Assembly: GCF_000003605.2 (NCBI RefSeq)
Contig: NW_003152183.1
Span: 1 to 64,000, forward strand
DNA length: 64,000 nucleotides
Reading direction: 5' to 3'
From: Saccoglossus kowalevskii
Taxonomy: Eukaryota > Hemichordata > Enteropneusta > Harrimaniidae
The translations under genes and the position numbers were made by a program. Positions 25,841 to 41,050 of the stretch are shown one piece after another. The notes under the pieces are model-generated. The model had not been told where the DNA came from, did no database searches, and worked only from the letters and a program-made list of their open reading frames with translations. How positions within the stretch are numbered: position 1 is the first letter of the stretch; every line of letters starts with the position of its first letter.

Positions 25841-28590
25841 CGTTCCGGCACTTTTTCTTACTGTGATGTCAATCATTTATAGTTGAAAATCGAGGCATTT
25901 TGTAACTTTTTTCAATAATGGCAAATTTTCAAATTCGTTCTAATTTTCACGAACAAAGTTGTGGATGCTGTCGGCACGTAGTTGGGTGTTACACTGTTAA
26001 CGCATCGCGTAAAGTTGTTCAAAGTGATTAGAAAGTTGTACAAAGTTATTGCAAATTTGGTAAATGCATTTAAATATATGACCAAGTTGTTAGCATATAA
26101 AAATCCACATTTGTAAAGTAGTGAAATTTAATGAAAGCCCGTTAAATGCAGCTTATAGATATTCACATGACGTGACTGTAAAATGTTATGAAACAGCGTG
26201 CGAAGTTTGAAAAAACGAAGGAAATGTTGGCGGAGTTGATAGTTTATTTAGCCTAAGTCATAGTAATGACAAACCCGCAGTTAAATTTTGAAACCATTGA
26301 GTACATTTTCCGATAACGCCTCATATCTAAGCAGATTATCACAACAGTCAATCGAAATATTGACAACAAACTGTATGCAAATTTGTAAAACGCGGTTGCG
26401 AAGTTGCTAGTTTCATTCGGGATTGTTACCTGTGATATCATATTAACAAGTCCCGTAGTTGAACATTCGAAAATATGAATAAATATTTCGTAACATGCTG
26501 TTAAATTACCGTAGTTTTACTCCAAGTATGTAGAGGTCATAGGTCAATCTAGAAGATACTTGTGCAAGGGATATCGATTTAAAACATCCAAAAACATGAA
26601 ATAGCCGCAAATTCGGAATAATAATCCATGCAGCTGTGTGTTAGGTGCTCGTCAAATGTTTAAAGTAAAGCACAATCTGGCGTGGTTAGTACTTGCATGG
26701 GAGACTCCCTGACTAAACGACCTTTTGAAATTCGTTTTTGTTTCAACACGCACATGGAAAAGATTTAAGGCAACGTTCCGGCAATTTTTCTTACTGTGAT
26801 GTCAATCATTTATAGAAGAAAATCGAAGCATTTTTGTAACTGTTTTAATTAATGGAAAATTTTCAAATTCGTTCTAATTTTCACGAACAAGTTGTGGATG
26901 CTGTCGGCACGTAGTGGGTGTTACACTGTTAACGCATCGTGCAAAGTTGTTCAAAGTGATTACAAAGTTGTACAAAGTTATTGCAAATTTGGTAAATGCA
27001 TTTAAATATATGACCAAGTTGTTAGCATATAAAAATCCACATTTGTAAAGTAGGGAAATTTAATAAAAGCCCGTTAAATGCAGCTTATAGATATTCACAT
27101 GACGTGACTGTAAAATGTTATAAAACAGCGTGCGAAGTTTGAAAAAACGAAGAAATGTTGGCGGAGTTGATAGTTTATTTAGCCTAAGTCATAGTAATGA
27201 CAAACCCGCAGTTAAATTTTGAAACCATTGAGTACATTTTCCGATAACGCCTCATATCTAAGCAGATTATCACAACAGTCAATCGAAATGTTGACAACAA
27301 ACTGTATGCAAAGTTGTAAAACGCGGTTGCGAAGTTGGTAGTTTCATTCGGGATTGTTACCTGTGATATCATATTAACAAGTCCCGTAGTTGAACATTCG
27401 AAAATATGAATAAATATTTCGTAACATGCTGTTAAATTACCGTAGTTTTACTCCAAGTATGTAGAGGTCATAGGTCAATCTAGAAGATACTTGTGCAAGG
27501 GATATCGATTTAAAACATCCAAAAACATGAAATAGCCGCAAATTCGGAATAATAATCCATGCAGCTGTGTGGTTAGGTGCTCGACAAATGTTTAAAGTAA
27601 AGCACAAGCGGGCGTGGTTAGTACTTCCATGGGAGACTCCCTGACTAATCGACCTTTTGAAATTTGTTTTTGTTTCAACACGCACATGGAAAAGATTTAA
27701 GGCAACGTTCCGGCACTTTTTCTTACTGTGATGTCAATCATTTATAGTAGAAAATCGAGGCATTTTTGTAACTTTTTTAATTAATGGCAAATTGTCAAAT
27801 TCGTTCTAAATTTCACGAACAAGTTGTGGATGCTGTCGGCACGTAGTGGGTGTTACACTGTTAACGCATCGTGCAAAGTTGTTCAAAGTGATTACAAAGT
27901 TGTACAAAGTTATTGCAAATTTGGTAAATGCATTTACATATATGACCAAGTTGTTAGCATATAAAAATCCACATTTGTAAAGTAGGGAAATTTAATAAAA
28001 GCCCGTTAAAAGCAGTTTATAGATATTCACATGAGGTGTCTGTAAAATATTAGAAAACAGCGAGCAAAGTTTGAAAAAAAACGAAGGAAATGTTGGCGGA
28101 GTTGCTAGTTTATTTAGCCTAAGTCATTGTATTGACAACCGCGCAGTTAAATTTTGAATGCATTGAGTAAATTTTTCGATAACGCCTCATATCTAAGCAG
28201 ATTATCACAACAGTCAATCGAAATATTGAAAACAAACTGTATGAAAAGTTGTAAAACGCTGTTGCGAAGTTGGTAGTTTCATTCGGGATTGTTACCTGTG
28301 ATATCATATTAACAAGTCCCGTAGTTGAACATTCGAAAATGTAAATAAATATTTCGTAACATGCTGTTAAATTACCGTAGTTTTACTCCAATTATGTAGA
28401 GATCATAGGTCAATCTAGAAGATACTTGTGCAAGGGATATCGATTTAAAACATCCAAAAACATGAAATAGCTGCAAATTCGGAATAATAATCCATGCAGC
28501 TGTGTGGTTAGGTGCTCGACAAATGTTTAAATTAAAGCACAAGCGGGCGTGGTTAGTACTTCCATGGGAGACTCCCTGACTAAACGACCT
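25841..28590 (+). repeat. Array patch, subfamily A units
   Basis: Units anchored 26253, 27184 and 28119, the longest run of A units. The C to A switch at about 25840-26010 coincides with a cluster of one-base length changes. The unit at 28119 is the most divergent and carries many single changes of its own (for example GTATTGACAACCGCG at 28128). Confidence 0.78.
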
Positions 28591-31500
28591 TTTTGAAATT
28601 TTGTTTTGTTTCACACGCACATGGAAAAGATGTAAGGCAACGTTCCGGCACTTTTTCTTACTGTGATGTCAATCATTTATAGTAGAAAATCGAGGCATTT
28701 TTGTAACTTTTTCAATTAATGGAAAATTTTCAAAATCGTTCTAATTTTCACGAACAAGTTGTGGATGCTGTCGACACGTAGTGGGTGTTACACTGTTAAC
28801 GCATCGTGCAAAGTTGTTCAAAGTGATTACAAAGTTGTACAAAGTTATTGCAAATTTGGTAAAAGCATTTGCATATATGACCAAGTTGTTATCATATAAC
28901 AATCCACATTTGTAAAGTAGGGAAATTTAATAAAAGCCCGTTAAAAGCAGCTTATAGTTATTCACATGAGGTGACTGTAAAATGTTAGAAAACAGCGTGC
29001 AAAGTTTGAAAAAACGAAGGAAATGTTGGCGGAGTTGCTAGTTTATTTAGCCTAAGTCATTGTAATGACAATCCCGCAGTTAAATTTTGAAAGCATTGAG
29101 TAAATTTGCCGATAACGCCTCATATCTAAGCAGATTATCACAACAGTCAATCGAAATATTGACAACAAACTGTATGCAAAGTTGTAAAAAGCGGTTGCGA
29201 AGTAGGTAGTTTCATTCGGGATTGTTACCTGTGATATCATATTAACAAGTCCCGTAGTTGAACATTCGAAAATGTGAATAAATATTTCGTAACATGCTGT
29301 TTAATTACCGTAGTTTTGTTACAAGTATGTAGAGGTCATAGGTCAATCTAGAAGATACTTGTACAAGAGATATCTATTTAAAACATCCAAAAACATGAAA
29401 TAGCATCAAATTCGGAATAATAATCCATGCAGCTGTGGGGTTAGGTGCTCGACAAATGTTTAAAGTAAAGCACAATCGGGCGTTGTTAGTACTTGCATGG
29501 GAGACTCCCTGACTAAACGACCTTTTGAATTTTTGTTTGTTTCAACACGCACATGGAAAAGATGTAAGGCAACGTTCCGGCACTTTTTCTTACTGTGATG
29601 TCAATCATTTATAGTAGAAAATCGTGGCATTTTTGTAACTTTTTCAATTAATGGAAAATTTTCAAATTCATTCTAATTTTCACGAACAAGTTGTGGATGC
29701 TGTTGGCACGTAGTGGGTGTTACACTGTTAACGCATCCTGCAAAGTTGTTCAAAGTGATTAAAAAGTTGTACAAAGTTATTGCAAATTTGGTAAATGCAT
29801 TTGCATATATGACCAAGTTGTTATCATATAACAATCCACATTTGTAAAGTAGGGAAATTTAATAAAAGCCCGTTAAAAGCAGCTTATAGATATTCACATG
29901 AGGTGACTGTAAAATGTTAGAAAACAGCGTGCAAAGTTTGAAAAAACGAAGAAAATGTTGGCGGAGTTGCTAGTTTATTTAGCCTAAGTCATTGTAATGA
30001 CAACCCCGCAGTTAAATTTTGAAAGCATTGAGTAAATTTGCCGATAACGCCTCATATCGAAGCAGATTATCACAACAGTCAATCGAAATATTGACAACAA
30101 ACTGTATGCAAAGTTGTAAAAAGCGGTTGCGAAGTAGGTAGTTTCATTCGGGATTGTTACCTGTGATATCATATTAACAAATCCCGTAGTTGAACATTCG
30201 AAAATGTGAATAAATATTTCGTAACATGCTGTTTAATTACCGTAGTTTTATTACAAGTATGTAGAGGTCATAGGTCAATCTAGAAGATACTTGTGCAAGC
30301 GATATCGATTTAAAACATCCAAAAACATGAAATAGCCGCAAATTCGGAATAATAATCCATGCAGCTGTGGGGTTAGGTGCTCGACAAATGTTTAAAGTAA
30401 AGCACAATCGGGCGTGGTTCGTACTTGCATGGGAGACTCCCTGACTAAACGACCTTTTGAATTTTTGTTTGTTTCAACACGCACATGGAAAAGATGTAAG
30501 GCAACGTTCCGGCACTTTTTCTTACTGTGATGTCAATCATTTATAGTAGAAAATCGAGGCATTTTTGTAACTTTTTCAATTAATGGAAAATTTTCAAATT
30601 CATTCTAATTTTCACGAACTAGTTGTGGATGCTGTCGACACGTAGTGGGTGTTACACTGTTAACGCATCCTGCAAAGTTGTTCAAAGTGATTACAAAGTT
30701 GTACAAAGTTATTGCAAATTTGGTAAATGCATTTGCATATATGACCAAGTTGTTATCATATAACGATCCACATTTGTAAAGTAGGGAAATTTAATAAAAG
30801 CCCGTTAAAAGCAGCTTATAGATATTCACATGAGGTGACTGTAAAATGTTAGAAAACAGCGTGCAAAGTTTGAAAAAACGAAGGAAATGTTGGCGGAGTT
30901 GCTAGTTTATTTAGCCTAAGTCATTGTAATGACAACCCCGCAGTTAAATTTTGAAAGCATTGAGTAAATTTGCCGATAACGCCTCATATCGAAGCAGATT
31001 ATCACAACAGTCAATCGAAATATTGACAACAAACTGTATGCAAAGTTGTAAAAAGCGGTTGCGAAGTAGGTAGTTTCATTCGGGATTGTTACCTGTGATA
31101 TCATATTAACAAATCCCGTAGTTGAACATTCGAAAATGTGAATAAATATTTCGTAACATGCTGTTTAATTACCGTAGTTTTATTACAAGTATGTAGAGGT
31201 CATAGGTCAATCTAGAAGATACTTGTGCAAGCGATATCGATTTAAAACATCCAAAAACATGAAATAGCCGCAAATTCGGAATAATAATCCATGCAGCTGT
31301 GGGGTTAGGTGCTCGACAAATGTTTAAAGTAAAGCACAATCGGGCGTGGTTAGTACTTGCATGGGAGACTCCCTGACTAAACGACCTTTTGAATTTTTGT
31401 TTGTTTCAACACGCACATGAAAAAGATGTAAGGCAACGTTCCGGCACTTTTTCTTACTGTGATGTCAATCATTTATAGTAGAAAATCGATGCATTTTTGT

Positions 31501-34500
31501 AACTTTTTCAATTAATGGAAAATTTTCAAATTCATTCTAATTTTCACGAACAAGTTGTGGATGCTGTCGACACGTAGTGAGTGTTACACTGTTAACGCAT
31601 CCTGCAAAGTTGTTCAAAGTGATTACAAAGTTGTACAAAGTTATTGCAAATTTGGTAAATGCATTTGCATATATGACCAAGTTGTTATCATATAACAATC
31701 CACATTTGTAAAGTAGGGAAATTTAATAAAAGCCCGTTAAAAGCAGCTTATAGATATTCACATGAGGTGACTGTAAAATGTTAGAAAACAGCGTGCAAAG
31801 TTTGAAAAAACGAAAGAAATGTTGGCGGAGTTGCTAGTTTATTTAGCCTAAGTCATTGTAATGACAACCCCGCAGTTAAATTTTGAAAGCATTGAGTAAA
31901 TTTGCCGATAACGCTCATATCGAAGCAGATTATCACAACAGTCAATCGAAATATTGACAACAAACTGTATGCAAAGTTGTAAAAAGCGGTTGCGAAGTAG
32001 GTAGTTTCATTCGGGATTGTTACCTGTGATATCATATTAACAAATCCCGTAGTTGAACATTCGAAAATGTGAATAAATATTTCGTAACATGCTGTTTAAT
32101 TACCGTAGTTTTATTACAAGTATGTAGAGGTCATAGGTCAATCTAGAAGATACTTGTGCAAGCGATATCGATTTAAAACATCCAAAAACATGAAATAGCC
32201 GCAAATTCGGAATAATAATCCATGCAGCTGTGGGGTTAGGTGCTCGACAAATGTTTAAAGTAAAGCACAATCGGGCGTGGTTCGTGCTTGCATGGGAGAC
32301 TCCCTGACTAAACGACCTTTTGAATTTTTGTTTGTTTCAACACGCACATGGAAAAGATGTAAGGCAACGTTCCGGCACTTTTTCTTACTGTGATGTCAAT
32401 CATTTATAGTAGAAAATCGAGGCATTTTTGTAACTTTTTCAATTAATGGAAAATTTTCAAATTCATTCTAATTTTCACGAACTAGTTGTGGATGCTGTCG
32501 ACACGTAGTGGGTGTTACACTGTTAACGCATCGTGCAAAGTTGTTCAAAGTGATTACAAAGTTGTACAAAGTTATTGCAAATTTGGTAAATGCATTTGCA
32601 TATATGCCCAAGTTGTTATCATATAACAATCCACTTTTGTAAAGTAGGAATATTTAATAAAAGCCCGTTAAAAGCAGCTTATAGATATTCACATGAGGTG
32701 ACTGTAAAATGTTAGAAAACAGCGTGCAAAGTTTGAAAAAAACGAAGGAAATGTTGGCGGAGTTGCTAGTTTATTTAGCCTAAGTCATTGTAATGACAAC
32801 CCCGCAGTTAAATTTTGAAAGCATTGAGTAAATTTGCCGATAACGCCTCATATCGAAGCAGATTATCACAACAGTCAATCGAAATATTGACAACAAACTG
32901 TATGCAAAGTTGTAAAAAGCGGTTGCGAAGTAGGTAGTTTCATTCGGGATTGTTACTTGTGATATCATATTAACAAATCCCGTAGTTGAACATTCGAAAA
33001 TGTGAATAAATATTTCGTAACATGCTGTTTAATTACCGTAGTTTTATTACAAGTATGTAGAGGTCATAGGTCAATCTAGAAGATACTTGTGCAAGCGATA
33101 TCAATTTAAAACATCCAAAAACATGAAATAGCCGCAAATTCGGAATAATAATCCATGCAGCTGTGGGGTTAGGTGCTCGACAAATGTTTAAAGTAAAGCA
33201 CAATCGGGCGTGGTTAGTACTTGCATGGGAGACTCCCTGACTAAACGACCTTTTGAATTTTTGTTTGTTTCAACACGCACATGGAAAAGATGTAAGGCAA
33301 CGTTCCGGCACTTTTTCTTACTGTGATGTCAATCATTTATAGTAGAAAATCGAGGCATTTTTGTAACTTTTTCAATTAATGGAAAATTTTCAAATTCATT
33401 CTAATTTTCACGAACAAGTTGTGGATGCTGTTGGCACGTAGTGGGTGTTACACTGTTAACGCATCCTGCAAACTTGTCAAAGTGATTACAAAGTTGTACA
33501 AAGTTATTGCAAATTTGGTAAATGCATTTGCATATATGACCAAGTTGTTATCATATAACAATCCACATTTGTAAAGTAGGGAAATTTAATAAAAGCCCGT
33601 TAAAAGCAGCTTATAGATATTCACATGAGGTGACTGTAAAATGTTAGAAAACAGCGTGCAAAGTTTGAAAAAACGAAGGAAATGTTGGCGGAGTTGCTAG
33701 TTTATTAACCTAACTCATTTTAATGACAACCCCGCAGTTAAATTTTGAAAGCATTGAGTAAATTTGCCGATAACGCCTCATATCTAAGCAGATTATCACA
33801 ATAGTCAATCGAAATATTGACAACAAACTGTATGCAAAGTTGTAAAACGCGGTTGCGAAGTAAGTAGTTTCATTCGGGATTGTTACCTGTGATATCATAT
33901 TAACAAGTCCCGTAGTTGAACATTCGAAAATGTGAATAAATATTTCGTAACATGCTGTTTAATTACCGTAGTTTTATTACAAGTATGTAGAGGTCATAGG
34001 TCAATCGAGAAGATACTTGTGCAAGCGATATCGATTTAAAACATCCAAAAACATGAAATAGCCGCAAATTCGGAATAATAATCCATGCAGCTGTGGGGTT
34101 AGGTGCTCGACAAATGTTTAAAGTAAAGCACAATCGGGCGTGGTTAGTACTTGCATGGGAGACTCCCTGACTAAACGACCTTTTGAATTTTTGTTTGTTT
34201 CAACACGCACATGGAAAAGATGTAAGGCAACGTTCCGGCACTTTTTCTTACTGTAATGTCAATCATTTATAGTAGAAAATCGAGGCATTTTTGTAACTTT
34301 TTCAATTAATGGAAAATTTTCAAATTCATTCTAATTTTCACGAACAAGTTGTGGATGCTGTTGGCACGTAGTGGGTGTTACACTGTTAACGCATCCTGCA
34401 AAGTTGTTCAAAGTGATTACAAAGTTGTACAAAGTTATTGCAAATTTGGTAAATGCATTTGCATATATGACCAAGTTGTTATCATATAACAATCCACATT

Positions 34501-37330
34501 TGTAAAGTAGGGAAATTTAATAAAAGCCCGTTAAAAGCAGCTTATATATATTCACATGAGGTGACTGTAAAATGTTAGAAAACAGCGTGCAAAGTTTGAA
34601 AAAACGAAGGAAATGTTGGCGGAGTTGCTAGTTTATTTAGCCTAAGTCATTGTAATGACAACCCCGCAGTTAAATTTTGAAAGCATTGAGTAAATTTGCC
34701 GATAACGCCTCATATCTAAGCAGATTATCACAACAGTCAATCGAAATATTGACAACAAACTGTATGCAAAGTTGTAAAACGCGGTTGCGAATTAGGTAGT
34801 TTCATTCGGGATTGTTACCTGTGATATCATATTAACAAGTCCCGTAGTTGAACATTCGAAAATGTGAATAAATATTTCGTAACATGCTGTTTAATTACCG
34901 TAGTTTTATTACAAGTATGTAGAGGTCATAGGTCAATCGAGAAGATACTTGTGCAAGCGATATCAATTTAAAACATCCAAAAACATGAAATAGCCGCAAA
35001 TTCGGAATAATAATCCATGCAGCTGTGGGGTTAGGTGCTCGACAAATGTTAAAAGTAAAGCACAATCGGGCGTGGTTCGTACTTGCATGGGAGACTCCCT
35101 GACTAAACGACCTTTTGAATTTTTGTTTGTTTCAACACGCACATGGAAAAGATGTAAGGCAACGTTCCGGCACTTTTTCTTACTGTGATGTCAATCATTT
35201 ATAGTAGAAAATCGAGGCATTTTTGTAACTTTTTCAATTAATGGAAAATTTTCAAATTCATTCTAATTTTCACGAACAAGTTGTGGATGCTGTTGGCACG
35301 TAGTGGGTGTTACACTGTTAACGCATCGTGCAAAGTTGTTCAAAGTGATTACAAAGTTGTACAAAGTTATTGCAAATTTGGTAAATGCATTTGCATATAT
35401 GACCAAGTTGTTATCATATAACAATCCACATTTGTAAAGTAGGGAAATTTAATAAAAGCCCGTTAAAAGCAGCTTATAGATATTCACATGAGGTGACTGT
35501 AAAATGTTAGAAAACAGCGTGCAAAGTTTGAAAAAACGAAGGAAATGTTGGCGGAGTTGCTAGTTTATTTAGCCTAAGTCATTGTAATGACAACCCCGCA
35601 GTTAAATTTTGAAAGCATTGAGTAAATTTGCCGATAACGCCTCATATCGAAGCAGATTATCACAACAGTCAATCGAAATATTGACAACAAACTGTATGCA
35701 AAGTTGTAAAAAGCGGTTGCGAAGTAGGTAGTTTCATTCGGGATTGTTACCTGTGATATCATATTAACAAGTCCCGTAGTTGAACATTCGAAAATGTGAA
35801 TAAATATTTCATAACATGCAGTTTAATTACCGTAGTTTTATTACAAGTATGTAGAGGTCATAGGTCAATCTAGAAGATACTTGTGCAAGCGATATCGATT
35901 TAAAACATCCAAAAACATGAAATAGCCGCAAATTCGGAATAATAATCCATGCAGCTGTGGGGTTAGGTGCTCGACAAATGTTTAAAGTAAAGCAAAATCG
36001 GGCGTGGTTAGTACTTGCATGGGAGACTTCCTGACTAAACGACCTTTTGAATTTTTGTTTGTTTCAACACGCACATGGAAAAGATGTAAGGCAACGTTCC
36101 GGCACTTTTTCTTACTGTGATGTCAATCATTTATAGTAGAAAATCGAGGCATTTTTGTAACTTTTTCAATTAATGGAAAATTTTCAAATTCATTCTAATT
36201 TTCACGAACAAGTTGTGGATGCTGTTGGCACGTAGTGGGTGTTACACTGTTAACGCATCGTGCAAAGTTGTTCAAAGTGATTACAAAGTTGTACAGAGTT
36301 ATAGCAAATTTTGTAAATGCATTTGCATATATGACCAAGTTGTTATCATATAATAATCCACATTTGTAAAGTAGGGAAATTTAATAAAAGCCCGTTAAAA
36401 GCAGCTTATAGATATTCACATGAGGTGACTGTAAAATGTTAAAAAACAGCGTGCAAAGTTTGAAAAAACGAAGGAAATGTTGGCGGAGTTGCTAGTTTAT
36501 TTAGCCTAAGTCATTGTAATGACAACCCCCAGTTAAATTTTGAAAGCATTGAGTAAATTTGCCGATAACGCCTCATATCGAAGCAGATTATCACAACAGT
36601 CAATCGAAATATTGACAACAAACTGTATGCAAAGTTGTAAAAAGCGGTTGCGAAGTAGGTAGTTTCATTCGGGATTGTTACCTGTGATATCATATTAACA
36701 AGTCCCGTAGTTGAACATTCGAAAATGTGAATAAATATTTCATAACATGCAGTTTAATTACCGTAGTTTTATTACAAGTATGTAGAGGTCATAGGTCAAT
36801 CTAGAAGATACTTGTGCAAGCGATATCGATTTAAAACATCCAAAAACATGAAATAGCCGCAAATTCGGAATAATAATCCATGCAGCTGTGGGGTTAGGTG
36901 CTCGACAAATGTTTAAAGTAAAGCAAAATCGGGCGTGGTTAGTACTTGCATGGGAGACTTCCTGACTAAACGACCTTTTGAATTTTTGTTTGTTTCAACA
37001 CGCACATGGAAAAGATGTAAGGCAACGTTCCGGCACTTTTTCTTACTGTGATGTCAATCATTTATAGTAGAAAATCGAGGCATTTTTGTAACTTTTCAAT
37101 TAATGGAAAATTTCAGATCGTCTAATTCACGAACAAGTGTGGATGCTGTCGACACGTAGTGGGTGTTACACTGTTAACGCATCGTGCAAAGTTGTTCAAA
37201 GTGATTACAAAGTTGTACAAAGTTATTGCAAATTTGGTAAATGCATTTGCATATATGACCAAGTTGTTATCATATAACAATCCACATTTGTAAAGTAGGG
37301 AAATTTAATAAAAGCCCGTTAAAAGCAGCT
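28591..37330 (+). repeat. Array patch, subfamily B units
   Basis: Units anchored 29052 to 36506. The units at 35574 and 36506 are adjacent near-duplicates sharing ATTTCATAACATGCAG, AAGCAAAATCGGG and GAGACTTCCTGAC. A cluster of short deletions lies at 37095-37140 and gives the shortest spacing in the array (924). Confidence 0.78.
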
Positions 37331-40300
37331 TATAGTTATTCACATGAGGTGACTGTAAAATGTTAGAAAACAGCGTGCAAAGTTTGAAAAAGCGAAGGAA
37401 ATGTTGGCGGAGTTTCTAGTTTATTTAGCCTAAGTCATTGTAATGACAATCCCGCAGTTAAATTTTGAAAGCATTGAGTAAATTTGCCGATAACGCCTCA
37501 TATCGAAGCAGATTATCACAACAGTCAATCGAAATATTGACAACAAACTGTATGCAAAGTTGTAAAAAGCGGTTGCGAAGTAGGTAGTTTCATTCGGGAT
37601 TGTTACCTGTGATATCATATTAACAAGTCCCGTAGTTGAACATTCGAAAATGTGAATAAATATTTCGTAACATGCTGTTTAATTACCGTAGTTTTGTTAC
37701 AAGTATGTAGAGGTCATAGGTCAATCTAGAAGATACTTGTACAAGAGATATCTATTTAAAACATCCAAAAAACATGAAATATCACAAATTCGGAATAATA
37801 ATCCATGCAGCTGTGGGGTTAGGTGCTCGACAAATGTTTAAAATAAAGCACTATCGAGCGTGATTAGTACTTGCATGGGAGACCCCCTGACTAAACGACC
37901 TTTTGAATTTTTGTTTGTTTCAACACGCACATGAAAAAGATGTAAGGCAACGTTCCGGCACTTTTTCTTACTGTGATGTCAATCATTTATAGTAGAAAAT
38001 CGGGGCATTTTTGTAACTTTTTCAATTAATGGAAAATTTTCAAAATCGTTCTAATTTTCACGAACAAGTTGTGGATGCTGTCGACACGTAGTGGGTGTTA
38101 CACTGTTAACGCATCGTGCAAAGTTGTTCAAAGTGATTACAAAGTTGTACAAAGTTATTGCAAATTTGGTAAATGCATTTGCATATATGACCAAGTTGTT
38201 ATCATATAACAATCCACATTTGTAAAGTAGGGAAATTTAATAAAAGCCCGTTAAAAGCAGCTTATAGATATTCACATGAGGTGACAGTAAAATGTTAGAA
38301 AACAGCGTGCAAAGTTTGAAAAAGCGAAGGAAATGTTGGCGGAGTTGCTAGTTTATTTAGCCTATGTCATTGTAATGACAATCCCGCATTTAAATTTTGA
38401 AAGCATTGAGTAAATTTGACGATAACGCCTCATATCGAAGCAGATTATCACAACAGTCAATCGAAATATTGACAACAAACTGTATGCAAAGTTGTAAAAA
38501 GCGGTTGCGAAGTAGGTAGTTTCATTCGGGATTGTTACCTGTGTTATCATATTAACAAGTCCCGTAGTTGAACATTCGAAAATGTGAATAAATATTTCGT
38601 AACATGCTGTTTAATTACCGTAGTTTTGTTACAAGTATGTAGAGGTCATAGGTCAATCTAGAAGATACTGGTGCAAGAGATATCTATTTAAAACATGCAA
38701 AAACATGAAATAGCATCAAATTCGGAATAATAATCCATGCAGCTGTGTGGTTAGGTGCTCGACAAATGTTTAAAGTAAAGCACAATCGGGCGTGGTTAGT
38801 ACTTGCATGGGAGACTCCCTGACTAAACGACCTTTTGTATTTTTGTTTGTTTCAACACGCACATGGAAAAGATGTAAGGCAACGTACCGGCACTTTTTCT
38901 TCCTGTGATGTCAATCATTTATAGTAGAAAATCGAGGCATTTTTGTAACTTTTTCAATTAATGGAAAATTTTCAAATTCGTTCTAATTTTCACGAACAAG
39001 TTGTGGATGCTGTCGGCACGTAGTGGGTGTTACACTGTTAACGCATCGTGCAAAGTTGTTCAAAGTGATTACAAAGTTGTACAAAGTTATTGCAAATTTG
39101 GTAAATGCATTTGCATATATGACCAAGTTGTTATCATATAACAATCCACATTTGTAAAGTAGGGAAATTTAATAAAAGCCCGTTAAAAGCAGCTTATAGT
39201 TATTCACATGAGGGGACTGTAAAATGTTAGAAAACAGCGTGCAAAGTTTGAAAAAGCGAAGGAAATGTTGGCGGAGTTGCTAGTTTATTTAGCCTAAGTC
39301 ATTGTAATGACAATCCCGCAGTTAAATTTTGAAAGCATTGAGTAAATTTGCCGATAACACCTCATATCGAAGCAGATTATCACAACAGTCAATCGAAATA
39401 TTGACAACAAACTGTATGCAAAGTTGTAAAAAGCGGTTGCGAAGTAGGTAGTTTCATTCGGGATTGTTACCTGTGATATCATATTAACAAGTCCCGTAGT
39501 TGAACATTCGAAAATGTGAATAAATATTTCGTAACATGCTGTTTAATTACCGTAGTTTTGTTACAAGTATGTAGAGGTCATAGGTCAATCTAGAAGATAC
39601 TTGTGCAAGAGATATCTATTTAAAACATCCAAAAACATGAAATAGCATCAAATTCGGAATAATAATCCATGCAGCTGTGTGGTTAGGTTCTCGACAAATG
39701 TTTAAACTAAAGCACAATCGGGCGTGGTTAGTACTTGCATGGGAGACTCCCTGACTAAACGACCTTTTGTATTTTTGTTTGTTTCAACACGCACATGGAA
39801 AAGATGTAAGGCAACGTACCGGCACTTTTTCTTCCTGTGATGTCAATCATTTATAGTAGAAAATCGAGGCATTTTTGTAACTTTTTCAATTAATGGAAAA
39901 TTTTCAAATTCGTTCTAATTTTCACGAACAAGTTGTGGATGCTGTCGGCACGTAGTGGGTGTTACACTGTTAACGCATCGTGCAAAGTTGTTCAAAGTGA
40001 TTACAAAGTTGTACAAAGTTATTGCAAATTTGGTAAATGCATTTGCATATATGACCAAGTTGTTATCATATAACAATCCACATTTGTAAAGTAGGGAAAT
40101 TTAATAAAAGCCCGTTAAAAGCAGCTTATAGTTATTCACATGAGGTGACTGTAAAATGTTAGAAAACAGCGTGCAAAGTTTGAAAAAGCGAAGGAAATGT
40201 TGGCGGAGTTGCTAGTTTATTTAGCCTATGTCATTGTAATGACAATCCCGCAGTTAAATTTTGAAAGCATTGAGTAAATTTGCCGATAACGCCTCATATC

Positions 40301-41050
40301 GAAGCAGATTATCACAACAGTCAATCGAAATATTGACAACAAACTGTATGCAAAGTTGTAAAACGCGGTTGCGAAGTAGGTAGTTTCATTCGGGATTGTT
40401 ACCTGTGATATCATATTAACAAATCCCGTAGTTGAACATTCGAAAATGTGAATAAATATTTCGTAACATGCTGTTTAATTACCGTAGTTTTGTTACAAGT
40501 ATGTAGAGGTCATAGGTCAATCTAGAAGATACTTGTGCAAGAGATATCTATTTAAAATATCCAAAAACATGAAATAGCATCAAATTCGGAATAATAATCC
40601 ATGCAGCTGTGGGGTTAGGTGCTCGACAAATGTTTAAAGTAAAGCACAATCGGGCGTGGTTAGTACTTGCATGGGAGACTCCCTGACTAAACGACCTTTT
40701 GTATTTTTGTTTGTTTCAACATGCACATGGAAAAGATGTAAGGCAACGTACCGGCACTTTTTCTTCCTGTGATGTCAATCATGTAGAAAATCGAGGCATT
40801 TTTGTAACTTTTTCAATTAATGGAAAATTTTCAAATTCGTTCTAATTTTCACGAACAAGTTGTGGATCCTGTCGGCACGTAGTGGGTGTTACACTGTTAA
40901 CGCATCGTGCAAAGTTGTTCAAAGTGATTACAAAGTTGTACAAAGTTATTGCAAATTTGGTAAATGCATTTGCATATATGACCAAGTTGTTATCATATAA
41001 CAATCCACATTTGTAAAGTAGGGAAATTTAATAAAAGCCCGTTAAAAGCA
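37331..41050 (+). repeat. Array patch, subfamily D units
   Basis: Units anchored 37430, 38362, 39294 and 40226. Marks are AGTTATTCACATG, GAAAAAGCGAAGG, GTTTTGTTACAAG, AAGAGATATCTATTT, AGCATCAAATTCGG, TTGTATTTTTG and CGTACCGGCAC. Not every mark is in every unit; the first is closer to B in parts. Confidence 0.75.
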
